The notes under the pieces: model-generated
Seen by the model: only the letters and a program-made list of their open reading frames with translations
Database searches by the model: none
What the model was told of the DNA's origin: nothing
Shown here: positions 1-10,900 of the stretch, piece by piece
Numbering within the stretch: position 1 is the stretch's first letter
Layout of the letters: the number at the start of each line of letters is the position of its first letter
Assembly: GCA_036850595.1 (NCBI GenBank)
Contig: CM072156.1
Span: forward strand, 9,541,441-9,605,440
Reading direction: 5' to 3'
DNA: 64,000 nt
Origin: Rhyacichthys aspro
Lineage: Eukaryota; Chordata; Actinopteri; Gobiiformes; Rhyacichthyidae
Position numbers and translations under genes: made by a program

Positions 1-215
1 TATAGTTCTTTTGAAAGTACAATTTCGCCTCCTCGTCCTACACGCTTGAGTTCGAAATAGTATTTCCGGACATGCTCCAGTTCACTGTCGGTGTAGACGA
101 CATACTCAGGGCTTGGAAGTTGTAGAGTCTTGATGGGACTGGGCTCCTCTAACTTCACAGATGCAGCTCCCTCAGTATGTTCCTCACTCAATGATGTTCT
201 TGAGGAAGACTTCTC
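1..215 (-). CDS. Exon of the SAM-like gene, cut by the window edge
   Basis: On the minus strand this begins after the acceptor cctataag-like tttatag at 216-217 and stays open for 71 codons plus two bases to the edge of the window. It encodes a Ser/Thr/Glu-rich linker (EKSSSRTSLSEEHTEG), then LQLPSPEYVVYTDSELEHVR and a basic segment KYYFELKRVGRGGEIVL. No catalytic motif is visible in this part. The donor lies outside the window or the coding sequence continues. Confidence 0.65.
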
Positions 216-1794
216 CTATAAATGAATTATATTTTAGAAATTTCAAACAAGTACAAGTTACAAGTAGGGCTGCAACTATTATTTTGCTAACTGCTTAATC
301 TGTCATGTGTTTTTTATTAATCAATTAATAACTGGATATCTAAAGAGGTATTTAAAAAGCAGGTTTTATACAAAAATTTTAACCATGTCAAACCAAAACT
401 ATGCTACCTGAGGAGTTCTGGATAGAGCGTATTTACAAAGTTTTTCATCTTCAAAGTAAAATGTAAATATTTTTGTATAATTTTGATCTAATTGCTGTTC
501 TGCGTGGGTTGTAAAATTTTTACTCTCAACAAATACAATAAGATGCTTTATTTGTCATCGCACAAATGGAATGGAAATTCTATATCAGTGTCAGTCATTA
601 CTTCACTTGGTGTATGTTCATGGTGCAAATGGCATATGTATACTCCAGTTAACCATACCGTACTAAATTAGTTGACCGATTTGTTATTTCAGCCCTTTTT
701 TAAAATATCTTACCACAGGGTGGACCAACTCCCAAATTGTTTTGCGCCTATGAAAATGCTCAGGCCCTGGAAAAAGGTCCCGCAGGTCCTCTCTTGATAG
801 TGTGCACAGAGCATCTGCACCAACATTTGCAGCTGTCCAAAACGTTAAGAGAAACAGACATCATTGCATTATGTTACTGGACTGTACTGTGAACAGATAA
901 TTTATTATATTTAGTAAGCATTTAGGTGATATTGTCCCACAGTAAAAACTGGAAAAATAAAAAAGTTTTAGCCTACAACAAAATTCACTGTTGTAATTCC
1001 AGCATTTTAAAGTCTTGTTTAAACTTGTATACTTTAATTATTATATCATCATTATGCAATTATTATGGACATGTTAACTGTGACAATGAAAATCAATGTC
1101 GTCCCATGCCTAGTAGCAATATTATCTTAAACGGCATTTATAATCCATTAACATAACCGCTGTTACTTGTTATTCTTACCTCTCAAAATCTCCACAGACA
1201 CACTGTCAAGTTTATCAAGGCCATCCATAATCCTGTTAAGAGACTAGTATTAATATACATTTTCAAAAAAATAAAATAAAAAAATAAACAATATTGTAAA
1301 TAGGTCATAGCGTCACACATGTTAAACTTTACCATGACATTCCAATATCAATTAGCATTTGCTAATCCCTAACTTGAGCAAATAAAGACTTAAACAAATG
1401 GTGCATTTGTTTTATCGGGAACACATATTGGCTTCTTGTTGTAGAGCGAATAAGATATGTTTTTTGTGTTCTTTAGACCATGTGTAAGATAAATAGCCCA
1501 TGCTCTACTGTTAGCACTGAAGCTAGATAGTTCGCTAGCAGGCTAGTGCACGTGGCCGCTAGCTAAGTCCACTTAAAATGTCGCCCAAACCTGCTAATAA
1601 AACCAGCATTCATAAGATACAACAAACTGACCATTAAAACCAAATAAACACTTATATTACTACATTCATATTTCGCCCACACGCATTCAATACCTACCTG
1701 ACATGTGCGTTAGCCTCTAGCTTCTCCACTCGGGTGCCTGGCAAGTAGGCCAAGTCAGAGGGCGGATCCAAGTGTGCCTGAGTAGGGATAATCT
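1..1794 (-). CDS. SAM-like domain protein, 5' part of a spliced gene (partial)
   Basis: Four minus-strand exons (1794-1698, 1232-1180, 832-714, 215-1) join in a single open frame of about 160 codons. Every internal boundary has a GT donor and AG acceptor, and the phases match at each junction. The conceptual protein has an N-terminal stretch containing LPGTRVEKLEANAHVRIMDG, then a helical segment with LCTLSREDLRDLFPGPEHF followed by RRKTIWELV, then a Ser/Glu-rich linker and a segment with YVVYTDSELEHVRKYYFEL. The 'L-x-x-L-x-x-E-D-L' pattern followed by basic residues and 'IWELV' resembles the C-terminal half of a SAM domain. Teleost genomes carry many SAM-domain (SAMD3-like) uncharacterised proteins, to which I tentatively relate it. 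The true start is not located: the first in-frame ATG is at 1228-1226, but the frame stays open through the exon upstream of it. The gene continues beyond the left edge, so length and function are unknown. It is divergent from the zinc-finger gene at 2023. Confidence 0.7.
216..713 (-). other. Intron of the SAM-like gene
   Basis: AT-rich sequence between two phase-matched exons, with GTAAGA at the donor (713 downward) and TTTATAG at the acceptor (216-217). I see no embedded gene or transposon in it. Confidence 0.6.
714..832 (-). CDS. Exon of the SAM-like gene carrying the core helical motif
   Basis: This 119-base exon has the acceptor ttttggacag and the donor CCTGTG|GTAAGA on the minus strand. 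It starts in phase 1 and ends in phase 0, consistent with both neighbours. It encodes the ALCTLSREDLRDLFPGPEH segment, then RRKTIWELVHPV. This is the part that most resembles a SAM domain, with the acidic-Leu turn and basic helix. The intron to the next exon spans 216-713. Confidence 0.7.
833..1179 (-). other. Intron of the SAM-like gene
   Basis: AT-rich spacer between the exons at 714-832 and 1180-1232, with GTAAGA donor and GGACAG acceptor on the minus strand. The 76-codon plus-strand frame at 926-1156 lies inside it and looks like chance. Confidence 0.6.
1180..1232 (-). CDS. Short second visible exon of the SAM-like gene
   Basis: This 53-base exon lies between the acceptor tctcttaacag and the donor GAG|GTAAGA on the minus strand. 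It encodes MDGLDKLDSVSVEILR preceded by Ile. The ATG at 1228-1226 is the first in-frame methionine seen and could be the real start if the exon at 1698-1794 is untranslated. However, the open frame and coding-like composition of that exon argue that translation starts earlier. Confidence 0.65.
1233..1697 (-). other. Intron of the SAM-like gene
   Basis: Spacer between exons, with GTAGGT donor and TTAACAG acceptor on the minus strand. It contains a short GCTAGC-rich patch (about 1505-1565) with several CTAG steps, but nothing recognisable as a gene or element. Confidence 0.6.
1698..1794 (-). CDS. Exon of the SAM-like gene (most upstream exon visible)
   Basis: On the minus strand this exon follows a pyrimidine-rich acceptor (ttttgtccaacag) and ends at a donor (CAG|GTAGGT). 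Its 97 bases begin with the last two bases of a codon, carry 31 full codons and end in phase 2, which matches the start of the next exon at 1232. The encoded stretch includes HLDPPSDLAYLPGTRVEKLE. Because it has its own acceptor, at least one further exon, possibly only 5' UTR, should lie between 1795 and the shared promoter. I could not identify that exon. Confidence 0.65.
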
Positions 1795-2022
1795 CTGTTG
1801 GACAAAATATGTTATTCGTTTTGATTTGTGTGATTTACACAATAGTTGAGTGTTGAAAAGTAGAAGTATTGATTGTCTGTAATGCATAACTTTGTTAGAA
1901 CGCAGTCAAAGTATTTAATATAATGAAGTCTCCTCCCCCGCCTTGTAATGGAATAGTCTGCCGCGAAAGAGAAGTTGCATCAACCATGTAGTTAGCTTGC
2001 ACTGTTGCTTTACTCAAGAACG
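1795..2022. promoter_or_regulatory. Probable bidirectional promoter between divergent genes
   Basis: Only 228 bases separate the outermost visible minus-strand exon from the ATG of the plus-strand zinc-finger gene, so the two very likely share a promoter. A GC-rich stretch (cctcccccgcc, about 1931-1941) looks like a GC box, and gtctgccgcgaaagag (about 1956-1971) adds a small CpG-containing patch in otherwise AT-rich DNA. The minus-strand gene's first exon or 5' UTR should also lie here. Transcription start sites cannot be seen from sequence alone. Confidence 0.5.
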
Positions 2023-2469
2023 ATGGCAGGTTGGCGTTGTGTTATTTGTTTTGTATTTATTGCATTGACTCTGAAGACACTGTTAAGCCATATAAACACA
2101 GCCCATGGACGTAATAGGAACTTTCGCGCAATCTGTGGAATTGGTGGCTGCACAGAAGAATATCGAGTTTTTAACTCATTTTACTACCACATCAAACGCA
2201 GACATGCATCGTACATGGCCACGGGGCGCCCACCCGAAAGTTCAACTACAAACTCTCCACGCTGTCTTGGAGGTGAAAGGTTCGACATTCCAATTTTTTC
2301 AGACTGTCCTACGTCAAGCAGCCACACAACTGAGATTGAGGAGTCAACAAATGTTAATGCTACAGACTCTGCCGGCATGCTAGAAGACGCACATTGCCAT
2401 GATAATGGAGATGAAATGGCCAGCCAGGAAAACCAGAGCCACTTCATTGCTGAATCACCTACTCAAACG
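2023..2469 (+). CDS. C2H2 zinc-finger protein, first coding exon (partial gene)
   Basis: The exon starts at ATG 2023 (MAGWRCVICF) and ends exactly after 149 codons at the donor ACG|GTAAGC, phase 0. Two zinc fingers are visible near the N-terminus. The first is C-x2-C-x13-H-x4-H, residues about 6-27 (CVIC ... HINTAH). The second is C-x4-C-x12-H-x4-H, residues about 38-61 (CGIGGC ... HIKRRH). The rest of the exon is Ser/Thr/Glu-rich and looks disordered. The architecture (WRC opening, HIN-AH first finger, CGI-GC plus FNSFYxHIxRxH second finger) resembles a multicopy family of uncharacterised teleost proteins known to me only as a motif. The in-frame TTG at 2005 is not used as start because ATG 2023 is the first methionine. 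Such fingers could bind nucleic acid or protein; no function can be assigned. The gene continues past 2469, and the next exon is damaged by the assembly gap. Confidence 0.7.
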
Positions 2470-2785
2470 GTAAGCACCAATTTGTAGAGGCAGTAAACGT
2501 ACATTTAATGCATAATATAAACTGTACGTTTTGTGATGCAGTTCAGTTTTGGGGAGGAAAACAGTGCCTTAGTCTTAACATACGACAATTTTTTTCATAT
2601 AAGCAAGTGTACCATACGCTGTTACTTTCAAAGCTAATCAGTTTTATCTGACTATAATTTACCTGTTGCGTTCCTGTTGCCATTGGCACCGTCGTCTTCT
2701 CATTCTTTACCGGATTTGTTCGTTGTTGTTGGCTGTGGCGCTTAAAATTGCCGTCACCCACGGACGCTCTCTTTACGCATCACAC
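2470..2785 (+). other. First intron of the zinc-finger gene (left part)
   Basis: Begins with the donor GTAAGC. The acceptor is not identified and may lie in or just before the N gap. The sequence just before the gap (about 2640-2785) is less AT-rich and could include exon sequence, but no clear acceptor with an open frame was found. Confidence 0.4.
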
Positions 2786-2885
2786 NNNNNNNNNNNNNNN
2801 NNNNNNNNNNNNNNNNNNNNNNNNNNNNNNNNNNNNNNNNNNNNNNNNNNNNNNNNNNNNNNNNNNNNNNNNNNNNNNNNNNNNN
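2786..2885. other. Assembly gap of 100 Ns
   Basis: Exactly 100 unknown bases, the conventional placeholder for a gap of unknown size. It interrupts the zinc-finger gene, so distances across it are not reliable. Confidence 0.98.
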
Positions 2886-2950
2886 TATAATGTTCAACAA
2901 GGCAGCGATAATGGCCGTCCTGACCCTAAAGTTGCAGCTAAATGTTTATG
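2886..2950 (+). CDS. Possible later exon of the zinc-finger gene (3' part after the gap)
   Basis: The 65 bases after the gap are open in two plus-strand frames and end at a good donor, TTATG|GTAAGC, at 2951. One frame reads FNKAAIMAVLTLKLQLNVYG across the donor base, a helix-like Ala/Leu/Lys sequence typical of the segment after the fingers in this kind of protein. The other reads VQQGSDNGRPDPKVAAKCL. The acceptor and the phase are hidden in the gap, so the right frame is undecided. No further exon was recognised downstream. Confidence 0.35.
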
Positions 2951-3654
2951 GTAAGCACTAAACTATAGTTTGGCGAAATGTGTTAGTATTTTGGGCTCTA
3001 AATGGGACAGTAACAGGCAAAGGTCAAAGAAAGTAACTTAAAACGAGTGATTGTTTTACTTTAAGGACATCCCAGTTTTACATTTGCAGACAAAAAGGTG
3101 TCTATTTGATAAAATAGACTGACAAATGGCAGATTGTCCCAGATCAGATGACTGCAGTTAAACCAAACTCCTCATCAAAATCTTTTCCACAGTTACGAGC
3201 AAACACCTGAGTTCCCTGCTGTGATCAGAAAATGGCAAAGAGATTAAAGCCAACAAAACATTCTTAAAGAAGAACACCTAACTCTGTATTAAACCCAAAG
3301 CTTCTCACAGTGTGGAAAAAGTACCAGAGACCAAACCAAAATCAATTTGTCCTGCTATATCAATGCCATGCACCATCTGTCACTCAGTCTTGTACAAACA
3401 GCAGCGGTGCCCTGTCACCAGACACACTCACAGCCATTTTTTTGTTGTGCCTTCTGTCTGCCTTTCGCACAAACACTCACACACCTTTATTCCCTCTACA
3501 GTAGGGGACATTTATTCTGATTATGTTGGGCCCTGGAGATCGAAGATTGTAGTAATCAGAAAACTGGCCGGGCATCTATCACCGCGGCAACCAATCAAAC
3601 AGCCTGGTCCACAAGCAGCGAATGGGAAAAATTACACACAGAAATGATTCCCAC

Positions 3655-3740
3655 CGGTCGGCGTGTGAGCCAGCTTTGTACTTCTATCCTTATAGGGACA
3701 CACTTTTGAGGAATAAATGTGTTATAAGGTGGGATTTTAC
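3655..3740 (+). repeat. Possible interspersed repeat end (CTTCTATCCTTATAGGGAC motif)
   Basis: The stretch around 3670-3735 (cttctatccttatagggac, then gtgttataaggt) resembles a sequence I remember as common between fish genes, where TCCTTGTGGGGAC pairs with GTCCCCACAAGGA. Here the palindrome is degenerate. Identification is from memory only. Confidence 0.25.
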
Positions 3741-6189
3741 TTACTTTATTTTACACGCGCTTAATACTTAGACAAAAGGTCAAGATCAGCCGTGAGATTA
3801 AAATCGGTATAGAGTTAAATACTATAGCGTTAAAAAGGTGAAGAAATGATTGTAAATCTATAGGCTTCACAAGGTGTGTCTGGGGAGTGTGAGGCTTTTT
3901 TCTTTTTTTTTTTTTTGGCCGATGATAAAGGTGCCAGTGAATTTGGAGAGACAGAAACTATGGAATTATGAAAAAGTGTGTGAAAGAGGTTTAGTCCCAG
4001 CCCCGTCCGACACACATGTGCACACCATAGCTTCAGGAAGTGGTCATTCCAAATAAATATTATCCTTAAATGTCTTTAGCCTAAGTGTTGTTGATGTTTA
4101 ACACATGTATTCGACAAAAAACTGCCGGATACTAGAAGATTTTGGGAGTCATTCTATAACAAATGTCTCTGAGTGAGTCACTTTTAGTTGGAGCGTGCAG
4201 CACTTTCTGTTAATTCACCCAACAGTTTTTGGATAGAAATACCTCCGTCTGGTCCGTTCCTTGAGCCACACTCTCACTAATATAAAGGTCACTTCATTTT
4301 CACTGAATTGTAAGAGGAGCTGCTTCTTATCACAAAGTTTACTGGACTGAAGTACATTAAATAGCCTTGGTTTCACTTGTTATTAAAAGTCAAATATCAC
4401 ATTGCGGCTGTTGGCTACAGAGTGACTCACTGAAATTGCTATTTTCAGAAAAGCAAGAGAGATTTTTTTCTTTTTGAATGAAACTCTCCATTGGTTATAA
4501 CGGATCCTGTTTTTCATGATACATTACACACGTGCCAGACGCTCAGATGTTAATGTGGATGAAGAGCACATATGGTGAGGCTATGAAATGTTTCAGGTGT
4601 GGTAGAAGGTGCCTTTGGAAGCTGTGCAGTGGCAGCTGTACAATCATGTATCCACACATACGAAGGCGCTAAAGGCTTTCAGGTGAAACTGAGATCCACA
4701 TTAACTTCTGGAATTGTGAAGTCGTCGCGTGAATACAGATTGACTGGTTCGTTGTGACAGTGTAAACAGCAGAATGTGCATTTGTGCTTTGTGTGTGTGT
4801 AACGTTTCCCTCCATCTGTTGTCCTTTTCTGCTTCAGATCCCAGTTATGACTCCTACTGTGATCCTGCTGTTGTTAGCTGTGCATCGAAAGAGCAAGGCT
4901 TCCTGTCACTTTGTGTGCGTGTGACTGTGTAAATGTTTTATTTGAATGAGGTAATATCGTTTTAGAGGGACACTCACCTCCTCTTCTTCACACGTTCACA
5001 CATCTTAGCCCTTCCTGACTCCCCAGGTTTACAAAGCCTCATTAAGCTGCCCCCTGCCACAGATAGGCTTCTTATGACAAACATACACATACTCTGCACA
5101 TGTTACTGGCATCTGGTCCCACCGTCACTAATATCCTGGCACACACAGATTGAAGGTGTAATATTGAATGCTCAAGCCAAATTCCAGGTTATCAGCATGA
5201 CAGGATACAGCCTCACAGCTCTTTTATGCTCCTCAAGGTAATGGGCTGCTACCGATAGGCAGTTATTGTGATAAAAGCACAGAAATGTCAAAAAAATGTC
5301 AAACTACTAATATACAAAATGGCCATTTTACCAAGCCAGGTGCAAAGGCCAACAATCCTTTAGACGATTTATATCTTTGTCATCTTTTTTTTCCACCCAA
5401 ATCCAATGTGTTAAAGGACTTTTATGAATACAAATGAACTCAATCTTTCATCAAATTTTACTTTCTCCTCTCCTGTTGAAGAGGTAGTTGATAGGTTTGC
5501 ACATTTAAATGTTTAAAATACAGTGTGCACACATATTTATTCCATTTTTTTTTTAAAGCAACCACTTTCCTCTTTTTTTTTTTTAAGTAAACTCAACTTA
5601 TCCTGGCTTACAGTTTGCATAAAATGAACATATTTCTTTGTAATAATTAAAATGTCTATGCCTTTATTAGAGTCATTCAGTTTTGGTGGTGAATATAGGT
5701 CAAATAGTTGCAACAAAAGTGTAGTGTCTATAGATGCAGAAGATTATTGGTCAAATCCCAAACTTCTAAAATGATAATTCAATTCAATTTCAATTTCTAT
5801 GTTTCATTTTGAGGTAATTCATGCAGATCCCCAAGTGTGTCAGCTGCCATCTTGTTAGTTGGTGTACATCTTTCCTCCCTCACCATTTTACAGGGCTAAT
5901 TTACATGTAACTCTCTTTTCCTCCTCACTTCTGCCTCTCGCTTGTTTTCTTTTCAGTGCCAGTCTTTTAGTACTGTTCATAAAATTGACCCAGATTGCTT
6001 CATGTATTTTTACAGGCATAAGAGAGCCAGCGTATTGGCATTTGTGTATATTAGCTTGCAGGCTACAGTATAAATCTGTATTGATGATATGGCAGCCCCT
6101 ATGGGACACAGCAGATGAGGACCAATCCTGCAGCCTATTGACTGCTGCGGAATTGCTTTTGTAATATTGTTTTGGAAGACAGACGACTA

Positions 6190-6680
6190 TGAAGAACAGA
6201 AACAACCTAGGTGTGATTTTCTCTTTCTTTTATTGTTGGGGCTTTCAAAGGTGGAAAAAAAGGCTTGGAGGGCTGAATAGATGAAAAATAACAGGAAGAG
6301 TGGAACATAAGAGAACAGAATAAATAAAAGTTGTGAAGGGAGAATGTAAATGTATAAGAAACTGAAAGAAAAGAGGGTAAACAAAGCCAAAAGGAAAGTG
6401 TAAAGAAAGGTATAAGAAGCCAGAGAGTGTAGTCAGTGATATCTTAAGAGAAAAGAAAAAAAAAATGATTAGCAGCGTTGCAGAAAATGGGAATTGATTT
6501 TGAAGCATATAAATTGTTGTTGGAGACTGTGCTTAGTATATATTTTTTTCTGAGCATCAGCACAAGTAAAACTGTTGTCATTTTTTCCCACGCAGGATGA
6601 TGGGAAATATGGAAATGAGCCGCTTCTACGTTACATTCCCAACCATAGAATGAAGAGAGAGAAAAACGGGGCTTGTGCAT
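6190..6680. repeat. Purine-rich low-complexity stretch
   Basis: The plus strand is strongly biased to A and G with many GAAAG, AAGAG and GGAAG runs. This produces Phe/Ser/Leu-rich open frames on the minus strand (for example 6508-6245) that are not genes. Confidence 0.6.
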
Positions 6681-7744
6681 GAGATGTTTGCATACCAAGT
6701 AGTCAGCAAGGTGAGCTAGGGTCAGTTAAAAATGCCAGGGCTAGTTATAACTGGTCAGTTCAAATCTAACCCTTACTATTACTACATTGTGGCAGGTAAG
6801 GCTCCATATTAGAAAAAAAGTCCATTTGGTATTATATGAGTTGCAAAAAGGTCACCACTTTCTATTGTTGGTTGTGTTTGATTGTTGAACGGGACAGAGG
6901 CCTTCGGAAATTTTTACCACAGCACCATTTTACCAGTGATGCTAATTAGAGATGTCAATCATCTTCTATCTACAGCATATTTCCTGTTTGTCCCACATCT
7001 TCCATTGTGTTTTCTTTCCTGCATGTCCTATTCACTATTATTTATCTGTGCAAGCATTTATTCCCAACTTTTGTACAAGTACTTCTACACTGCATCTTTT
7101 TTCAAGTCCACCATTACTTCTTCATGAACATTGAAAGCTTAAAGGTTAAGTTTATTGCAGTAACACAGGTGAAGTATGTAACCTGTGAATATATTTCTAT
7201 TGGTTTGTTTACATGTCATTGATGTTTTGTTGTCATTTAGACTGGTGGATGTTAGATGCCACACTGAATGAACATTGTAGAAGAACTGAGATTTCACTTA
7301 TGTATCAGATTTCAGAGCAGTTCAGAGAACATGCCCGCTGCTGTGCTTTTAACCTCTAACCATTCATGAAAACAGACGGTGAATTTATGTTTCTCTTGAA
7401 CCTTCACCCTCCTCTTGCCTTGAATATACGTGCATGGTTTTGTATGTGTGTGTTCATTCAGACTTACCAGCCTCTTTACAGTTCCTAGAATGATTTCCTT
7501 CTACTAACTAGGTTTTGGTCATTTTGATTTGATTTTAAATGGGTGAATTTTCGAACATGCACCTTTAAGTTGTGTAACATGTATAGCAGAGACAGAAAAT
7601 GTATGAGCCCATAGTATTTTTTTGGTCACTGAGAGCACTGGTTACATGCAGAAAGGCAAAGCTACATACCTGACAGTTATGCATGCTAAAATCGAGGATT
7701 GAATGAAATGGTTAATATGGATTTCCAGAAAAACAAACATCTAC

Positions 7745-7975
7745 AAAACTTTAAGTCTCGTTCATCAAAAGACCCCAACTCTTTCCGGTGTCAATGTCAT
7801 GTGAAATTTAATGACACGCACTCAGTACAGAGGGAAGCTCTTGAAAGCCCGTCAGAGCAAATGTGATGACACTTCTCCAATATGACGAATGAGTCGGGCT
7901 ATGCATCTACAATGAGACTCCCTTGCAATTCTAAACTCTCAAGATATTTTACTCTTATTCCACGAAACCAAAGTG
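7745..7975. promoter_or_regulatory. Candidate conserved non-coding element
   Basis: A block of mixed composition without simple repeats, containing aatgacacgcactc, aatgtgatgacac and atgacgaatgagtcg (AP-1/CREB-like TGAC/TGAGTC cores). It stands out from the AT-rich surroundings. The call rests on texture only. Confidence 0.25.
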
Positions 7976-10900
7976 ACTAAGACTGAATGAGCAGGTACTC
8001 AGTCTGTCAGCATTATTATGGAGCATATAGCACAGTCCATCACTTTCAAAATGGGCAAAGTGGAAATGCAAGCAATGACAGCACTAACAACCAGCCAATC
8101 AGCACTTTTATATATGTGTCTCAGCAGCCTCAAGATGTTATTTATCACAGATTACACAATGGGCCCAAACTGTTTTTTTTTTTCTTTCTTGTTTTTGCAG
8201 CATAATGCTAAAAAATCAATTCTATAGGCTTACATGAAAATCTAATTTCCTTAGTAAAGATTTATTGAGCAGCAAGTACAATAAAGTCTACTTAAGTCTA
8301 TATGTTAGTCCTCTTCTTAAACTCCTATGGCTAATGTGAAAATGCTTCAGCTTTCCTGTCCCCTGGTCTATTCCATAGTGTTTATTTTACGGAAATCGTC
8401 TTCAATGCCTGTCTGTGAGGGAGTTAGTGTTAATTCAAATATTCTTTAATTACTTTTTAAATCACTAACAATGTAAACTATAGACATCAACATAGAGAAT
8501 TTTAGGCTTCCCATTGTTAGCTGTTGCACAAAGCTGAAAACATTTGTTGAAACAAGTTTTAGTTTGTCCAACCTACCAGAGAATTTGAGATGAATGCATT
8601 GAAGCCTGACTTTTATGTAATGTTGTGTAAGTTTTAACCATCCTATTCATTTTTTTCAGTTGAGTTTGAAAGTTGACATGTAAATAAAGTTTGATTATGA
8701 TTAAAGAAATAGCCCTGACACAAATGTCCGCTTGAAAATTCTTGAAGATCTGTGTGATTTCATTCAATAGATGGATAGTTTAATGGAGGTAGCATGGTGC
8801 TGTACCTACAAAACCCACTGAATCTACCACATATCTCCATGTATTTCTTTTGTTTTCATATATACAGATACAGGACACATTAACTTGTTGTATACAGCAC
8901 TAAAGGTCTCACCTCTGATGGTCTACCTCTGCATAGACCGCCACACAGCGTTGCATCCAGCAGTTGTCCCCTTTGGGAGCCTAAGGTGGATAGCACAATG
9001 TAAATTGTATTCGCTGCCATTGTCTCTGTTTGCCCATTATTCTTCTGTCCCCTAAAAGACACACACAGCATACACAAAGGTGCACCAGCCACCACTGCTG
9101 CTGCTGAAAAGCCAAAGCTATTGTTGTTGTTCTTGTTGAAGATTGCACAGTAAGCGGAAAATGCAACTAGCGTCTACGTACTGTGTCTGTTAGATACAGG
9201 CAAAGAGAATAGAAAGAAAACTGGTGCTGTGTGTGTGTGTGCTCAGTGGTCTCGCTCTGTTTTAGCTCTGTCATGTGGATTCATAACCCAATCCCACACA
9301 AGAACTTTGTGGAAAGACTAAAAAACACTATTCTCTCCCACAAAATGCTTGCACTTGTTTATGTGCTCCAAAAATATTTACGAGGAAGCCATGTCAGCAT
9401 CTATATAAAGCCAGATCTCGTACTAAATTTCTTGGAGTTTTTATGGTAAAATTATTGACTGTTGAAAAGACAAGTGCACAAAGGGCTTATATAGAGAGAC
9501 ATAAAGCTCATGTAAGAAAGGAAAGTGAAAAAGTTATGTGAAAGAATTGAAAAGAAGGGAAAGGAATGTTGGAGCTAAAGGAGTGTAAGCTGCCGTTAAT
9601 TTGGCTTGAGTTCACCCACAAGGGGATGCTGGGAAATCAATGCGTCCTGATTGCTACTTTTACAGAACTGCAGAAAACACAGAAATTGCTTGTTTCTTTG
9701 CTTCAGTATCCACACCTTTTTTTCCAACACTCTCCACTTTTCCATGCCATGCACAATCCTGTTCCAATCCTGTGTTCACATTATTGGTAGAATATCACAC
9801 AAACAACACTGAGCTCACTAAGAGGAGAGCAGTGTTAGGACTGACTGATTGCATTGTGAAGGGGTTCGGGAGAGTGTAAGTCAGTCTGTGTGGATGACAG
9901 TGAGTTAAAGAAGAAGCCTTCAAAGGTTTGATGTACTGTTCTGTTAGTATCACTGTCGGCTCCGGCGATGCAGTGCACATGGATGTTTAACAGTCATACT
10001 AATCCAAACTGACACACATAAACATGGAGAGTGAGAAAAAGTAATATGGGCAGATGCCTTGAGCGCTAAGTGAGAGCAACAGAAGCAAATGTGTCCTCAT
10101 GCTCCCCTCACATCTTTGGAAATTGATTCAGATATGCACTAAATATTATGCAGTGCATGTTAACACAAGGCCCTCCAGTGCAAACAGTGCCATGACCATC
10201 ACTGTAGTAAAGTGCAGCAGCAACATTTACCAAAGCAGTTCAGCAGCTCAGACATTGGTACTAGCAGTTCAACTCAGACCCCAACAAAGACAAAAATATC
10301 ATTTAAATGTATGACAGTTTTGATTTTATTATTAGTACCAATATTAAATAGAATACAACTGTGTTATGGGTTCGATTGGTGGTAGCTTGCTCTCTCTGGG
10401 AGTCTCTGAATTTTTTTTTTTTAGATAAAATAACCATTATTATTTTAAAATTGTTTGTTGTGTGGACATAAAGATGGTACTTGGAATATTTGCTGAGGTG
10501 GTACTTCTTGTGAAAAGTTCAAGAACCATAGGCAAACACTACTGTTTATAAACAATTATAATATTATAACAGTGTGAGCAGACAAACATGTATCCCCAAA
10601 AAAGTTCTTTGTCTGCAGTGAACAAACAACACTGGACACAACATTAGAATAGAGAGTTTACTTTTGTTGTGGATAACACCAACAACCATTTACCCTGTGT
10701 CTCAGTGACAGAAAAACACTGCAGGATTTTTGTTCACTCAGCCTGCTCCACAAACATCACCCTAAAGTTATCTAAAGTAATGGGTGCCAAGTTGCAGCCC
10801 ATGCTCATGTGATCATGACCTTGCTATTAGGTGAATCAGTTTCAATGCCATTACAAGAAAACCACTCAGCAAACCTAAAACACTACTCAAAACATTTTCT

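Larger units (their letters stand above)
2951..7744. other. Non-coding, no gene recognised
   Basis: AT-rich sequence, possibly beginning with an intron of the zinc-finger gene. It holds a poly-T tract (3896-3916), a second T-rich tract (5574-5584), a short TTCAA-type tandem near 5777-5801, and a purine-rich stretch described separately. The open frames of 60-111 codons here have no domain, no consistent splice signals and low-complexity composition. Confidence 0.6.

Noticed and set aside
926..1156. 76-codon plus-strand frame
   Set aside because: Lies in an intron of the minus-strand SAM-like gene and is Asn/Ile/Leu-rich chance sequence.
3312..3647. 111-codon plus-strand frame after the zinc-finger gene
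   Set aside because: No homology to the finger family and no acceptor in a suitable phase; overlaps CA-rich and repeat-like DNA.
4585..4650. CFRCG-like zinc-knuckle motif in one frame
   Set aside because: Isolated, with no further gag-like sequence around it; the cysteine spacing of a CCHC knuckle is not completed.
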